Source: Bacillus cereus group sp. RP43
GTDB taxonomy: Bacteria; Bacillota; Bacilli; Bacillales; Bacillaceae_G
DNA: 64,000 bases
Direction of reading: 5' to 3'
Assembly: GCF_040459645.1 (NCBI RefSeq)
Contig: NZ_JARVHQ010000001.1
Location: 4,526,001 to 4,590,000, forward strand
Shown here: in pieces, positions 8,950 to 18,020 of the stretch
How positions within the stretch are numbered: the first letter of the stretch is position 1
Layout: each line of letters starts with the position of its first letter
The notes under the pieces: model-generated
What the model saw: the letters and a program-made list of their open reading frames with translations, nothing else
Told to the model about the DNA's origin: nothing
Databases searched by the model: none
Translations under genes and position numbers: made by a program

Positions 8950-9060
8950 CCCTTGAAACCTAGCGGAAAAATTACGCGTAGGTACAAGGGTTATTCCCAT
9001 TGTACCTACGCTTTGGCAAAGAGCCATGTAGGTATTTTTTATCTACATGGCTCTTTTTTT
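8947..9060 (+). promoter_or_regulatory. Attenuator with alternative hairpins and terminator
   Basis: Five segments can pair in sequence. A:B joins 8947-8965 with 8975-8993 (a 9-bp base containing the leader stop codon, then inner helices). B:C joins 8977-8990 with 8996-9011 (a 12-bp helix plus three G-C pairs). C:D joins 9003-9009 with 9028-9034, with an inner CTTT/AAAG stem. D:E is the terminator, 9021-9031 with 9043-9053 (11 bp), followed by seven or more T at 9054-9060. Because adjacent pairings exclude each other, A:B favours C:D (read-through) and B:C favours D:E (termination). A ribosome paused at the first His codon would leave A free, whereas one reaching the stop codon would cover A. 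This logic is inferred from the pairings. Confidence 0.7.
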
Positions 9061-9124
9061 ATTGCCAAAAATGCTAGTAAAAAATGATGTTTAAGCAAAA
9101 CTTACTACAAAGGAGTTAACAAAA

Positions 9125-10519
9125 ATGGAAACGAAAAAATGGGGATTATGGATTTTAACAGCTTTTGTTATCGGGAATATGGTTGGCGGTGGCGTATTTA
9201 TGCTCCCAGCAAATTTAGCACACGTATCAGGTCCAATGGGATCTACACTTGCATGGAGTATTACAGGACTTGGTGTATTTATGATTGCACTCGTATTCGG
9301 AAATTTAGCTATTCGTAAACCCGAATTAAAAGCAGGACCACAAAGTTACGCCCAAGCAATGTTTACTTCCCAAAAGGCAGGTAAAGTTGCAGGATATAGT
9401 ATGGCTTGGGGCTACTGGGCTGCTAACTGGGCTGCTACAGCATCTGTAATTATTTCCTTTGCCGGATATTTATCAACATTCTTCCCAGTTTTACAAAGTA
9501 AGCAAATTCTCTTTTCAACAAACGGATTTTCATTAGAACTTGGAAAAGCTTTAACCTTCATAGTATGTAGTATGATGCTATGGGGAATTCAATATATTCT
9601 TTCTCAAAATATTGATAGAGCAGGAAATATGAACCTTCTTGCAACGATCGCAAAAATCATCGGATTTACAATGTTTATTGTAATCACATTATTCATTTTC
9701 AATGCCTCTAATTTCGGGGACGGCCAAACATTTATGAATGAAGCTGGACAACCTATTGCGTTGGGGGGACAAATAAATTCAGCTGCTATTGCAACACTTT
9801 GGGCGTTTATCGGTATTGAGTCAGCAGTTATGCTCTCTAACCGCGCAAAATCTCAGCGCGATGTTAAGAAAGCTACGATTTTCGGATTAATTATCGCTCT
9901 TCTTATTTACATGGCAATTACTCTACTAACAATGGGTGCTCTTCCACAAGACGCTTTAAAAGAGTCTCAAAAACCATTAGTAGATGCATTAAATTTAGCA
10001 ATTGGTACTAAAGGTGCTTATATAATGGCACTACTTGCACTCGTATCTTTATTCGGCTCTACTGTAGGATGGATCGTTGTTAGCTCAGAAGTACCTTACC
10101 AAGCAGCAAAAAATGGGCTTTTCCCTAAGTTTTTCGGAAAAACAAATAAAAAAGGAAGTCCTTCTAAATCATTATTTATTACAAATGTGATGACACAAAT
10201 TTTCTTATTTTCAACAATTTCTGGTACTGTTTCAGAAGCATATAATTTCGCTATTGTTGTAGCGACATTAGCATATTTAATCCCGTACCTTGTTTCTACC
10301 TTGTATCAGTTAAAATTAGTTATTACGGGGGAAACGTATGATATAATGCCGGGATCTCGAATAAAAGATGGAATCATTACTGCACTAGCATTTTTATATT
10401 CCATTTGGGTTATTAAAACAGGAACTGCTGATTTAAAAACGTTCTTCTTAGGAATTGGGTTGTTTGTATTAGGCCTTATTCTTTATCCAATTTTAATGAA
10501 AGATTCACAAAAAAAATAA
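9125..10519 (+). CDS. APC-superfamily amino acid transporter, probable histidine importer
   Basis: Membrane transporter of 464 residues with about 12 hydrophobic segments. It belongs to the basic amino acid/polyamine antiporter branch of the APC superfamily: the first helix reads TAFVIGNMVGGGVFMLPANLA, with the unwound GGG substrate motif, and FIGIESAVMLSNRAKSQRDVKKAT lies near residue 235. From family alone it would be called an arginine/ornithine-type exchanger. The four-His leader peptide and attenuator upstream (8893-9060) point instead to histidine as substrate, because attenuators normally sense the amino acid that the gene supplies. The ATG at 9125 has AAAGGAG seven bases upstream. A strong terminator follows. 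Confidence 0.8.
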   Translation: METKKWGLWILTAFVIGNMVGGGVFMLPANLAHVSGPMGSTLAWSITGLGVFMIALVFGNLAIRKPELKAGPQSYAQAMFTSQKAGKVAGYSMAWGYWAANWAATASVIISFAGYLSTFFPVLQSKQILFSTNGFSLELGKALTFIVCSMMLWGIQYILSQNIDRAGNMNLLATIAKIIGFTMFIVITLFIFNASNFGDGQTFMNEAGQPIALGGQINSAAIATLWAFIGIESAVMLSNRAKSQRDVKKATIFGLIIALLIYMAITLLTMGALPQDALKESQKPLVDALNLAIGTKGAYIMALLALVSLFGSTVGWIVVSSEVPYQAAKNGLFPKFFGKTNKKGSPSKSLFITNVMTQIFLFSTISGTVSEAYNFAIVVATLAYLIPYLVSTLYQLKLVITGETYDIMPGSRIKDGIITALAFLYSIWVIKTGTADLKTFFLGIGLFVLGLILYPILMKDSQKK

Positions 10520-10520
10520 T

Positions 10521-10552
10521 AAAAAAGAGAAGCTTTCCGCTTCTCTTTTTTT
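10521..10552. terminator. Bidirectional terminator after the APC transporter
   Basis: An 11-bp stem (10523-10533 with 10539-10549) has an A-rich left and a T-rich right flank. It serves the transporter gene on the plus strand and the GGDEF-EAL gene, which stops at 10554 on the minus strand. Confidence 0.85.
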
Positions 10553-10553
10553 A

Positions 10554-12257
10554 TTAAAAGTCAGTTAATAACTTTTCTTTTAATTCCCCTACATCTAACG
10601 GTTTCGCATAATAAAAACCTTGTACAAAGTCGCAACCCATTGATTGTAATAAACTTTCTTGTTCTACCGTTTCTACCCCTTCAGCAACCACTATTAAATT
10701 TAAACTATGGGCAATTTCGATAACCGATTTTACAATCGTTCGCTCTGGCTGTGCGTGATCATAATGAAACTCACGAATAAAATTACGATCAATTTTCACA
10801 ATATCAAGTGGTAGTTGTTTTAAATAATATAATGAAGAATATCCTGTTCCGAAATCGTCTAAAGCGATTAAAATTCCCATACTTCTTAATTCTTGTAATG
10901 TAGCAATAATATAATCAAAATGACGTACAGCTATACTTTCTGTTATTTCTAATATTAAACGATTTGGTGGAAACCCTGTTCGCTTCAATATACTACGAAC
11001 AGATAAAATAAATCGCTTTTGCATCAATTGTTGTATTGATAAATTAACAGATAATTTCAGTCCCTCTTGATAATCTGGTAAAGTTTTAAACAGTCGACAT
11101 GACTTTTCTAGTACCCAGTCACCTAGTTTTATAATAAGTCCACACTCTTCGGCTATAGGGATAAATTCACTTGGTGAAATAGGACCTTCTTCTGTCTTAC
11201 AGCGTACTAAAGCCTCAATACCAGTGCATTTCTTTGTTTTCAAATCAATAATGGGCTGTAATGCCACTTTTAATTCTTCGTCACGAATTGCTTTTTGCAA
11301 AGCAAATTCTATTTTCATTCTACGGTTTATTTTCGCACGTAATTCATCTGTAAAGAAGCACGCCGCATTTCTTCCTTGCTCTTTCGCACTATACATGGCT
11401 AAATCCGAATTTTTTAATAATGTTTCAACGTCTTTTCCATCTTGCGGATAGGAACAAAGTCCTAGACTAGCTGAAATATATACTTCATGACCTTCAAGCA
11501 TAAATGGCGCTTGAAAGCATGACAACACTGATGTCGATAACTGCCTCATCTCATCATGTGTATGAGTTTTTGTTAACAGCACAAATTCGTCGCCACCCAG
11601 CCTAGCCAGAACATCTTTCTCTCCTAGCACATAATGCAACCGTGAAGCAACTTCGCTTAAAAGTAAATCTCCTATCATATGACCTAACGTATCATTTACT
11701 AATTTAAAACGATCTAAATCAAAGTAAATCATGCCAAACTCTATTTTCTCTGCAATCATCTTATTTACAGTCGTAATTAACTGTAAACGGTTTGGTAAAC
11801 TTGTTAACGCATCGTGATAAGCAAGTTCCCTATAACGACTTTCGCTTAATCGTAATCTTTGTTCTGCTTCTTTCCTACTACTTATATCATTTCGAATTGC
11901 AATAAATTGATAAGGTTCTCCCTTTTCATTTAAAAATGGAACAATTGTTGTTTTAACCCAATAATACGTACCATCTTTTGCTTGATTTCGAATTTCCCCC
12001 GTCCAAACTTTCCCACTCAAAATACGCTTCCATAAAATTTGAAAAAATGTTTTCGGATGATATCCAGAATTTAAAATACGGTGATCTTTTCCTATTAACT
12101 CTTCTCTTTTATATTTTGAGATTTTACAAAATTTATCATTCACATATGTAATACGACCATTTCGGTCTGTAATAGCAACAATTGAAGACTCATCTAATGC
12201 TAATTTTAAATCTTGCAATGAAGAGTCATATAATGCATGACCTCTTTGTTCTAGCAT
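10554..12257 (-). CDS. PAS-GGDEF-EAL cyclic-di-GMP turnover protein
   Basis: Soluble signalling protein of 567 residues. A PAS domain with PAC extension covers about 15-130, a GGDEF domain about 145-305 ([10 protein letters not shown] near 221) and an EAL domain about 320-560. The EAL catalytic residues look complete ([39 protein letters not shown]), so phosphodiesterase activity is expected. The GGDEF motif is intact, but the usual RxxD inhibitory site just before it reads GEKD, so product inhibition is probably absent. No membrane segment is seen. The frame begins at GTG 12263, but AGGAG fits ATG 12257 at eight bases. Which activity dominates cannot be told from sequence. Confidence 0.9.
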   Translation of the reverse strand: MLEQRGHALYDSSLQDLKLALDESSIVAITDRNGRITYVNDKFCKISKYKREELIGKDHRILNSGYHPKTFFQILWKRILSGKVWTGEIRNQAKDGTYYWVKTTIVPFLNEKGEPYQFIAIRNDISSRKEAEQRLRLSESRYRELAYHDALTSLPNRLQLITTVNKMIAEKIEFGMIYFDLDRFKLVNDTLGHMIGDLLLSEVASRLHYVLGEKDVLARLGGDEFVLLTKTHTHDEMRQLSTSVLSCFQAPFMLEGHEVYISASLGLCSYPQDGKDVETLLKNSDLAMYSAKEQGRNAACFFTDELRAKINRRMKIEFALQKAIRDEELKVALQPIIDLKTKKCTGIEALVRCKTEEGPISPSEFIPIAEECGLIIKLGDWVLEKSCRLFKTLPDYQEGLKLSVNLSIQQLMQKRFILSVRSILKRTGFPPNRLILEITESIAVRHFDYIIATLQELRSMGILIALDDFGTGYSSLYYLKQLPLDIVKIDRNFIREFHYDHAQPERTIVKSVIEIAHSLNLIVVAEGVETVEQESLLQSMGCDFVQGFYYAKPLDVGELKEKLLTDF

Positions 12258-12263
12258 GCGCAC

Positions 12264-12720
12264 CTCTCCTTGCTTCCTATCTGACTAAAACACAACTCGT
12301 TTCTCTTCATAGAAATAGAGATATTTCATTTTCTAACAATACGCCTTACATAAATCACAAATTTTTTAAAATAGGCCGATTAAAATAACATAATATTATT
12401 TATAAAAAAAAGCAATATAGTGCCGTTTTAATTATAGTAGAGACTTTTCACTTCTCTGATTATCTGATCTTATTATACCGTATTCCCTTACATTTTTTTA
12501 ATTTATAAAGCTACAATTTAATCAATACTAGCCCCTGTTCCCTACTAATGCGACCTCACACCTAATCTCTTTGCTTGCATGAAATATTAAAGTGTAAATC
12601 TAGCTACCGACAGCTAACAGAATAGAAATTGAAATTGGTATTTAATATTTCGAATTACAATAACTAAATATTAACATATATTCACATTTATTTTGGAAGT
12701 ATTTTATAAATATATACATT
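12264..12720. other. Gene-free AT-rich interval
   Basis: No frame with a credible ribosome binding site is visible on either strand in this 457-base stretch. It presumably holds the promoter of the GGDEF-EAL gene at its left end. I recognise no operator or RNA motif in it. Confidence 0.5.
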
Positions 12721-12760
12721 ATTAAACTAAAAAAGAGGGTATCCTCTTTTTTAGTTTAAT
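12721..12760. terminator. Strong terminator of the Gly/His-rich gene
   Basis: An 18-bp perfect inverted repeat (12721-12738 with 12743-12760) contains a 6-A/6-T core and overlaps the stop codon of the gene ending at 12756. It can act in both directions. Confidence 0.85.
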
Positions 12761-13091
12761 AATACGGATTCGATATTTGCTGGTAACCTGGGTATGGTGC
12801 TGGATATGGCGTTGGATAAGCTACTGGATATGGAGCTGGGTAATATCCCCCACCACTAGCTGCACCTGTTAACGCTCCGGCTGTAAGTCCTCCTACTACT
12901 CCTCCTGCAAAACTTCCTGGGAAAAATCCTCCGCCCCATGAGCCGCCACCCCAGCCCCATCCGCCGCCGTGATGGTGGTGGTGATCATAATGATTGTGTC
13001 CACCATGATGATTATGCCCGCCGTGATGATGGTGTCCTCCACCCCCGTGATGATTCCGATCATATCCTCCATAATTCCCAGTATAGTTCAT
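12756..13091 (-). CDS. Gly/His-rich small protein with Tyr-Pro tail
   Basis: Unrecognised protein of 111 residues with three low-complexity parts: a His/Gly-rich N-terminus (residues 1-45, repeated GGHNHH units), a Gly-rich apolar middle (FFPGSFAGGVVGGLTAGALTG, about 55-80) and a Pro-Tyr repeat (PAPYPVAYPTPYPAPYPGY, about 83-103). The His clusters suggest metal binding, and the Pro-Tyr tail resembles spore coat or surface proteins, but neither is proven. A second, shorter protein upstream (13131-13361) shares the GGGFFPG(S/F)xAG core and a Tyr-rich tail, so the two are probably paralogues in one unit. An AGGAGAGGAAGAAAA tract precedes ATG 13091. Confidence 0.65.
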   Translation of the reverse strand: MNYTGNYGGYDRNHHGGGGHHHHGGHNHHGGHNHYDHHHHHGGGWGWGGGSWGGGFFPGSFAGGVVGGLTAGALTGAASGGGYYPAPYPVAYPTPYPAPYPGYQQISNPYY

Positions 13092-13130
13092 TTTTCTTCC
13101 TCTCCTTTTAGCATATAGTTCTGCCTCTCT

Positions 13131-13361
13131 TTAATATGTGGAATAATAAGGATTCTGCTGATAATCCGCATAGTATGGATAATCTGAATAATAAGGATAA
13201 CCATATCCGCCATAACCAAACGCTGGACTGAGTAAAGCACCTGCTACAAACCCTGGAAAGAAACCTCCCCCAAAAAACGGCGAATGTCCAAAACCACCCT
13301 GGAAACCTCCATGACCAAAACCACAGCCATGACCAAATCCTCCAATTGGACGACCGTACAT
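13131..13361 (-). CDS. Gly/Phe/Tyr-rich small protein, paralogue of the next gene
   Basis: Unrecognised protein of 76 residues: GFGHGCGFGHGGFQGGFGH at the N-terminus, an apolar core (FFGGGFFPGFVAGALLSPAFGYGGYGY) and a tail of Tyr/Pro/Asp repeats (YPYYSDYPYYADYQQNPYY, about 53-71). The single Cys lies in the Gly/His segment. The open frame starts at 13397, but ATG 13361 follows AAAAAGGGATG at about ten bases and is chosen. It lies 39 bases upstream of the 111-residue relative on the same strand. Composition recalls coat or surface structural proteins of spore formers; function unknown. Confidence 0.6.
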   Translation of the reverse strand: MYGRPIGGFGHGCGFGHGGFQGGFGHSPFFGGGFFPGFVAGALLSPAFGYGGYGYPYYSDYPYYADYQQNPYYSTY

Positions 13362-13544
13362 TTTATTCACATCCCTTTTTATATAAGAACGTAACAATAT
13401 ACTGTATGTAGGACAAATGCGGAAAGCATGGGGGAAATGTCTATATTTTGTAAAAAAAACAAAACACTTTATAATAAGAATGTCGGATTATACCTTTTAT
13501 ATAAGAAGTCTATATTTAAGAAAGATTAGAGGAATTTTATAGAA

Positions 13545-15074
13545 ATGAAGAAGCCTATCGTTCAATTATTATTGGTATTTACAATTGTATCTATCGTTCT
13601 CTTCCTATTAAATACGTCGATTATCTCGTTATATACATTCGTCGGTGTATTATGGTCTATTACAATCGTTGGAATTTCGTTCGTTATTTTTATCGAAAAC
13701 AGGTCTCCTCAAAGCACCTTAGCGTGGTTTTTAGTATTAGCACTTCTTCCTGTTGTAGGTGTGCTTTTATACTCCCTTTTCGGACGTAGCCGTTGGAGAA
13801 GAAAGAAACATTTACATCGTTCAGAAGAACAAAGAAAATTATTCCGTGAAATTTTAGAAGGAAGGCGACTAGAATTATCACTCACAGTCCCATTAAGTGA
13901 ACGTTCTATACATTTAACAGGAGTCGTACAAAAATTTGGAGGCGGTCCTGCCGCAGATAGAACGACGACAAAGCTTTTAACAAACGGAGATCAAACCTTT
14001 TCAGAAATCTTGCAAGCTATCGAGCATGCAAAACATCACATACATATTCAATACTATATTTATAAGGCTGATGAGATCGGTATAAAAGTTCGAGATGCTT
14101 TAATAAAAAAAGCAGAATCTGGGGTTATTGTACGATTCCTTTATGATGGACTCGGAAGTAATACGTTAAGAAGACGATTTTTAAAACCGATGAAAGAAGC
14201 TGGAATTGAAATTGTAGAATTTGACCCTATTTTTTCAGCTTGGTTACTTGAGACAGTTAATTATCGTAATCACCGTAAAATCGTCATTGTAGATGGAGAA
14301 ATTGGTTTTACCGGAGGTCTCAACGTCGGTGACGAATATCTCGGCCGTTCAAAGAAATTTCCTGTTTGGCGTGATAGTCATTTAAAAATAGAAGGAAAAG
14401 CATTATACAAATTACAAGCAATCTTTCTAGAAGACTGGCTCTATGCCTCCAGTGGTTTAAATAACTATTCTTGGGATCAATTTATGAATGTACAATACTT
14501 CCCTGGTAAAGAAATTTCGAATGCAGAAGGTGCTGTTCAAATTGTAGCAAGTGGACCAAGCTCAGATGATAAAAGTATTCGTAATACATTACTAGCTGTT
14601 ATGGGCTCTGCCAAAAAATCTATTTGGATCGCTACACCATACTTCATTCCAGATCAAGAAACTTTAACATTATTACGCTTAAGTGCAATATCCGGCATAG
14701 ATGTACGTATTTTATATCCAGGTAAAAGTGATAGTATTATTAGTGATCAAGCATCTCAATCCTATTTCACGCCACTTTTAAAAGCTGGTGCTTCCATTTA
14801 CAGTTATAAAGATGGTTTTATGCATGCGAAAATTGTACTCGTTGATGATAAGATCGCAACAATTGGAACAGCAAATATGGATGTACGTAGCTTTGAATTA
14901 AATTATGAAATTATTAGTGTACTTTATGAATCAGAAACCGTTCATGATATTAAACATGATTTTGAAGAAGACTTTAAGCATTCCACTGAAATTAAATGGA
15001 ACTCGTTCCAAAAAAGAAGTATCAAAAAACGAATATTGGAGTCTTTTATGCGGCTCATTTCTCCTTTACTGTAA
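13545..15074 (+). CDS. cls: Cardiolipin synthase (phospholipase D family)
   Basis: Membrane enzyme of 509 residues that joins two phosphatidylglycerol molecules into cardiolipin. Two N-terminal membrane segments (about 7-27 and 32-55) are followed by two PLD domains with complete HKD motifs: NHRKIVIVDGEIGFTGG near residue 245 and MHAKIVLVDDKIATIGTAN near 425. Length matches Bacillus ClsA-type enzymes. The ATG at 13545 has GAGG twelve bases upstream, rather far but the only fitting start. It is a single-gene unit with its own terminator. Several Cls paralogues exist in Bacillus, so the exact orthologue is not assigned. Confidence 0.92.
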   Translation: MKKPIVQLLLVFTIVSIVLFLLNTSIISLYTFVGVLWSITIVGISFVIFIENRSPQSTLAWFLVLALLPVVGVLLYSLFGRSRWRRKKHLHRSEEQRKLFREILEGRRLELSLTVPLSERSIHLTGVVQKFGGGPAADRTTTKLLTNGDQTFSEILQAIEHAKHHIHIQYYIYKADEIGIKVRDALIKKAESGVIVRFLYDGLGSNTLRRRFLKPMKEAGIEIVEFDPIFSAWLLETVNYRNHRKIVIVDGEIGFTGGLNVGDEYLGRSKKFPVWRDSHLKIEGKALYKLQAIFLEDWLYASSGLNNYSWDQFMNVQYFPGKEISNAEGAVQIVASGPSSDDKSIRNTLLAVMGSAKKSIWIATPYFIPDQETLTLLRLSAISGIDVRILYPGKSDSIISDQASQSYFTPLLKAGASIYSYKDGFMHAKIVLVDDKIATIGTANMDVRSFELNYEIISVLYESETVHDIKHDFEEDFKHSTEIKWNSFQKRSIKKRILESFMRLISPLL

Positions 15075-15106
15075 GCAATCAATTTCATATTGATTGCTTT
15101 TTCTTT
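15073..15106 (+). terminator. Terminator of cls
   Basis: An 11-bp stem (15073-15083 with 15089-15099) is followed by a T-rich tract and starts at the cls stop codon. Confidence 0.85.
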
Positions 15107-15201
15107 TATATTTGTCCCCTCTCCTTTTCTTTGCATACCATATTAAAACAAGTTATCATAAGATGTATTACTTTATGAAAATAATGTTAGGTGGGAAATA
15201 A

Positions 15202-16095
15202 ATGTTAGAACAATTTCATATACATGCTGATTTAAAACAACAGCTTTCATCAATTCACGAAAAGAATAAACAAGAAGCTGGTGAAAATGCTCATTTAATC
15301 GGTACAAAAATATATAAAGCATCTGATAAAAGCATCATCGAAGATGCTATTACAGCACTTCTTCTTGGTAAAAACATTCTATTAAAAGGACCTACTGGTA
15401 GTGGTAAAACAGTACTAGCGGAAACTCTTTCTTCTTTATTCCAAAAACCAATGCATAGCATTAACTGTTCTGTCGACTTAGATGTAGAAGGTATTTTAGG
15501 ATACAACACATTACAAACAAAAGACGGCGCATCTGAAGTTGCATTCGTTAACGGCCCTCTTATGAAAGCTATGAAGAACGGTCATTTCCTATATATTGAT
15601 GAAATCAATATGGCAAAACCTGAAACATTACCACTACTTCACGGTGCATTAGATTACCGTAAAATGATTACAAACCCATTTACACAAGAAGTTGTATACG
15701 GTGATGACGAATATCGTGTAATCGCTGCGATTAATGAAGGTTACGTTGGGACAAGTGAACTAAACGAAGCATTAAAAAACCGTTTCGTTATTATTGAAGT
15801 TCCTTACATTCAAGGTGATACATTAAAAGAGCTATTACTATCTGAATCAAAATTAAATGATGTTGCAACAATTGAAAAATTCGTTGCATTCGCAAGCGAT
15901 CTTATGCCTTTAGCTCGTGATGGACGCGTAAGTGAAGAAGCAGCGAGTATTCGTGGTATTATCGACGCATGTGATTTAGGTGTATATATTCCTGTTATGC
16001 GTGCAATTGAACGCAGTATTATCGCAAAATTAAATGATGAAACAGAACAAATGACTGTCCGTGAATTAGCAGAAAGTTATTTCTTTGAGGGATAA
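15202..16095 (+). CDS. MoxR/CbbQ-type AAA+ ATPase (YojN-like)
   Basis: Cytoplasmic AAA+ ATPase of 297 residues. Walker A is GPTGSGKTVL (about residue 61) and Walker B is FLYIDEINMAKPE (about 130); sensor-like residues follow in VIAAINEGY and the arginine in ALKNRFVIIEV. The MoxR/CbbQ/NorQ group remodels partner enzymes, for example by inserting cofactors, together with a VWA-domain protein. Such a partner is encoded three bases downstream (16099-17982). The pair matches yojN-yojO of B. subtilis, whose target I do not know. The start has AGGTGGG seven bases upstream. No metalloenzyme gene adjoins it here, so the client is unknown. Confidence 0.85.
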   Translation: MLEQFHIHADLKQQLSSIHEKNKQEAGENAHLIGTKIYKASDKSIIEDAITALLLGKNILLKGPTGSGKTVLAETLSSLFQKPMHSINCSVDLDVEGILGYNTLQTKDGASEVAFVNGPLMKAMKNGHFLYIDEINMAKPETLPLLHGALDYRKMITNPFTQEVVYGDDEYRVIAAINEGYVGTSELNEALKNRFVIIEVPYIQGDTLKELLLSESKLNDVATIEKFVAFASDLMPLARDGRVSEEAASIRGIIDACDLGVYIPVMRAIERSIIAKLNDETEQMTVRELAESYFFEG

Positions 16096-16098
16096 TTC

Positions 16099-17982
16099 AT
16101 GAGACAAATTTTTAGTGACAAAAAAATTGATGCGTCGCTGTTTCTACAAATGGAAAACTTAATGTATGCCCTTCTAAAAGAAGACGATGCCTATCTTGAG
16201 TATGGCTATAAAGCATACTACGACGAAATTGAAAAAAAGGTTGTCATTAGTCACTTTTGGGATGATCGAAAAGAAGAAGATACAGTAATCGGATTAAAAA
16301 GCGAAGTGTTCTTAAAAGCACTTGGTAATAAACATTACTCGGACATGACTTTAATTCGTTCTTATGCGATTGAATTACAAGAATCGCCTCTAAAAAAGTT
16401 TTTAACACAATTATTTGTTCTATTAGAAGATTTACGTGTCGAAGAAATCGTAAAAAACTTACGCCCTGGCACAATGCATGTTTTCAAAAGAAGAAAAGAA
16501 ATGTACCGTAATTACTTCGGCTCACAAAATGAAATCAATCGCGTTCGTAACTATCATGGTGATCGTCTATTTTGTCTATGCTATCTTTCATTAACGAGTG
16601 ATAAATATGAAATGTTTAATAATGAATATTTCGAGCAAATTGAATCAATTTTGCATGAAACATTCCAAGCTCGTAATACGGAAGATATTATGTATATCGT
16701 TGAGAAAATTCGCTATCGCTTAGAAGGACTTCTTGAAAGTGATATGCTTAATAATTATTTCGGACATGCCCCGCTTTACTTATCTGTTATTGCAGATGAG
16801 AAAGACAGTCGCGCTGAAAAATTAGCAAATGATGATACGCAAATCATAGATGACGATGACAATAAAAACAAAATGGATGAAAGCTTCTCCACATGGCATC
16901 GTGAAAATAAAAATAACGAAAACGAGAACTTTCTACGCTTTGAATTAGAAAGCGGAACAAAAACAAATATGATGGGTGATACTGCTCGTGAATCAGAAGA
17001 TGGTGACCAAGCACTTGGTTCTGTACAAGGCACTTCCCAAAAAAGTACACAATCTAACTTTGATGGTGCTGATACAGAGGAAGCAAGAGCGTCTCATGCT
17101 TCTAGCCAAAACGAAGGTGCATACGGCAAGTATAATGTCGGAGCTTCTCATACATTTAAAGAAGCTCGCAAATCAAATCCTGATGAGAAAAAAGATTACC
17201 AAGCTATCAAATCAGTCGTTAATAAAGATGTAAAAGAATTAAAAAAAATTATCGAAAAAACAATTGAAAATAAAACGAATGCAAATAGTGATAAATACTA
17301 CGGAAGACTTCGTAAGAAATTCCTTCGTATTTATACTGAAAAGCAGCCGCGCATGTTTTATAAAAAAGGACAAGAATCACAAGAGCTCGATGTTGCATTC
17401 CAACTATTAGTGGACTGCTCTGGTTCTATGTATAACAAAATGGAAGAAACGAAAAAGAGTGTGGTCCTATTCCATGAAGCATTGAAATCTTTAAAAATCC
17501 CGCACGCTATTAGCGGATTTTGGGAAGATGCTTCTAGTGCTAAACCTGAAGATAAGCCGAACGTTATCCATGAAGTTGTAAATTACAAAAACTCAACGTT
17601 ACCAAACGTTGGTCCAGAAATTATGCAGCTTCGCGAAGAGGAAGATAATCGCGACGGATATATTATTCGTATCGTTTCTGAAAAGCTTGCGAAAAGACCA
17701 GAAAAGCATAAATTCCTACTAGTTTTCACTGACGGTGAACCCTCTGCGCTAGACTATCAACAAGACGGTATTTTAGATACGCATGAAGCTGTCAAGCTCG
17801 CTCGTAAGAGTGGTATGGAAGTAATCGGAATCTTCATCGAAGAAGGCGAAGCGAAAGAAGCAACTTATCAATTAATGAAGAACATTTATAACCATCACTT
17901 CTTAGTTGCAAATCACGCTGAAGATTTACGCCTGAAGATTAAACCACTATTGAAAAAGTTATTACTGAAGACGATTGAATAG
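16099..17982 (+). CDS. VWA-domain protein, partner of the MoxR ATPase (YojO-like)
   Basis: Cytoplasmic protein of 627 residues. The C-terminal von Willebrand A domain (about 430-620) has a full MIDAS: LLVDCSGSMYNKME (DxSxS), a later Thr-containing region and VFTDGEPS. The N-terminal 200 residues are helical, with TMHVFKRRKEMYRNYF and DLRVEEIVKNLRPG. The middle (about 230-380) is acidic, Asn/Ser-rich and probably disordered. Organisation matches NorD/CbbO-type partners of MoxR ATPases. The gene starts three bases after the ATPase stop, with GAGGG as ribosome binding site inside the upstream gene's end, so the two are translated from one message. The client protein is unknown. Confidence 0.85.
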   Translation: MRQIFSDKKIDASLFLQMENLMYALLKEDDAYLEYGYKAYYDEIEKKVVISHFWDDRKEEDTVIGLKSEVFLKALGNKHYSDMTLIRSYAIELQESPLKKFLTQLFVLLEDLRVEEIVKNLRPGTMHVFKRRKEMYRNYFGSQNEINRVRNYHGDRLFCLCYLSLTSDKYEMFNNEYFEQIESILHETFQARNTEDIMYIVEKIRYRLEGLLESDMLNNYFGHAPLYLSVIADEKDSRAEKLANDDTQIIDDDDNKNKMDESFSTWHRENKNNENENFLRFELESGTKTNMMGDTARESEDGDQALGSVQGTSQKSTQSNFDGADTEEARASHASSQNEGAYGKYNVGASHTFKEARKSNPDEKKDYQAIKSVVNKDVKELKKIIEKTIENKTNANSDKYYGRLRKKFLRIYTEKQPRMFYKKGQESQELDVAFQLLVDCSGSMYNKMEETKKSVVLFHEALKSLKIPHAISGFWEDASSAKPEDKPNVIHEVVNYKNSTLPNVGPEIMQLREEEDNRDGYIIRIVSEKLAKRPEKHKFLLVFTDGEPSALDYQQDGILDTHEAVKLARKSGMEVIGIFIEEGEAKEATYQLMKNIYNHHFLVANHAEDLRLKIKPLLKKLLLKTIE

Positions 17983-18014
17983 AAAAACAGGAGCCTTGTC
18001 GCTCCTGTTTTTTC
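17983..18014. terminator. Terminator after the MoxR-VWA operon
   Basis: A 12-bp stem (17983-17994 with 18001-18012) is flanked by A and T runs, immediately after the VWA stop and before the convergent Nudix stop at 18021. Confidence 0.85.
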
Positions 18015-18020
18015 TTTCAA

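Noticed and set aside
8785..9027. Minus-strand frame of 80 codons over the His leader and attenuator
   Set aside because: It has no ribosome binding site and is the complement of the structured leader. The Met/Cys-rich sequence comes from the reverse of the CAT codons and hairpins.
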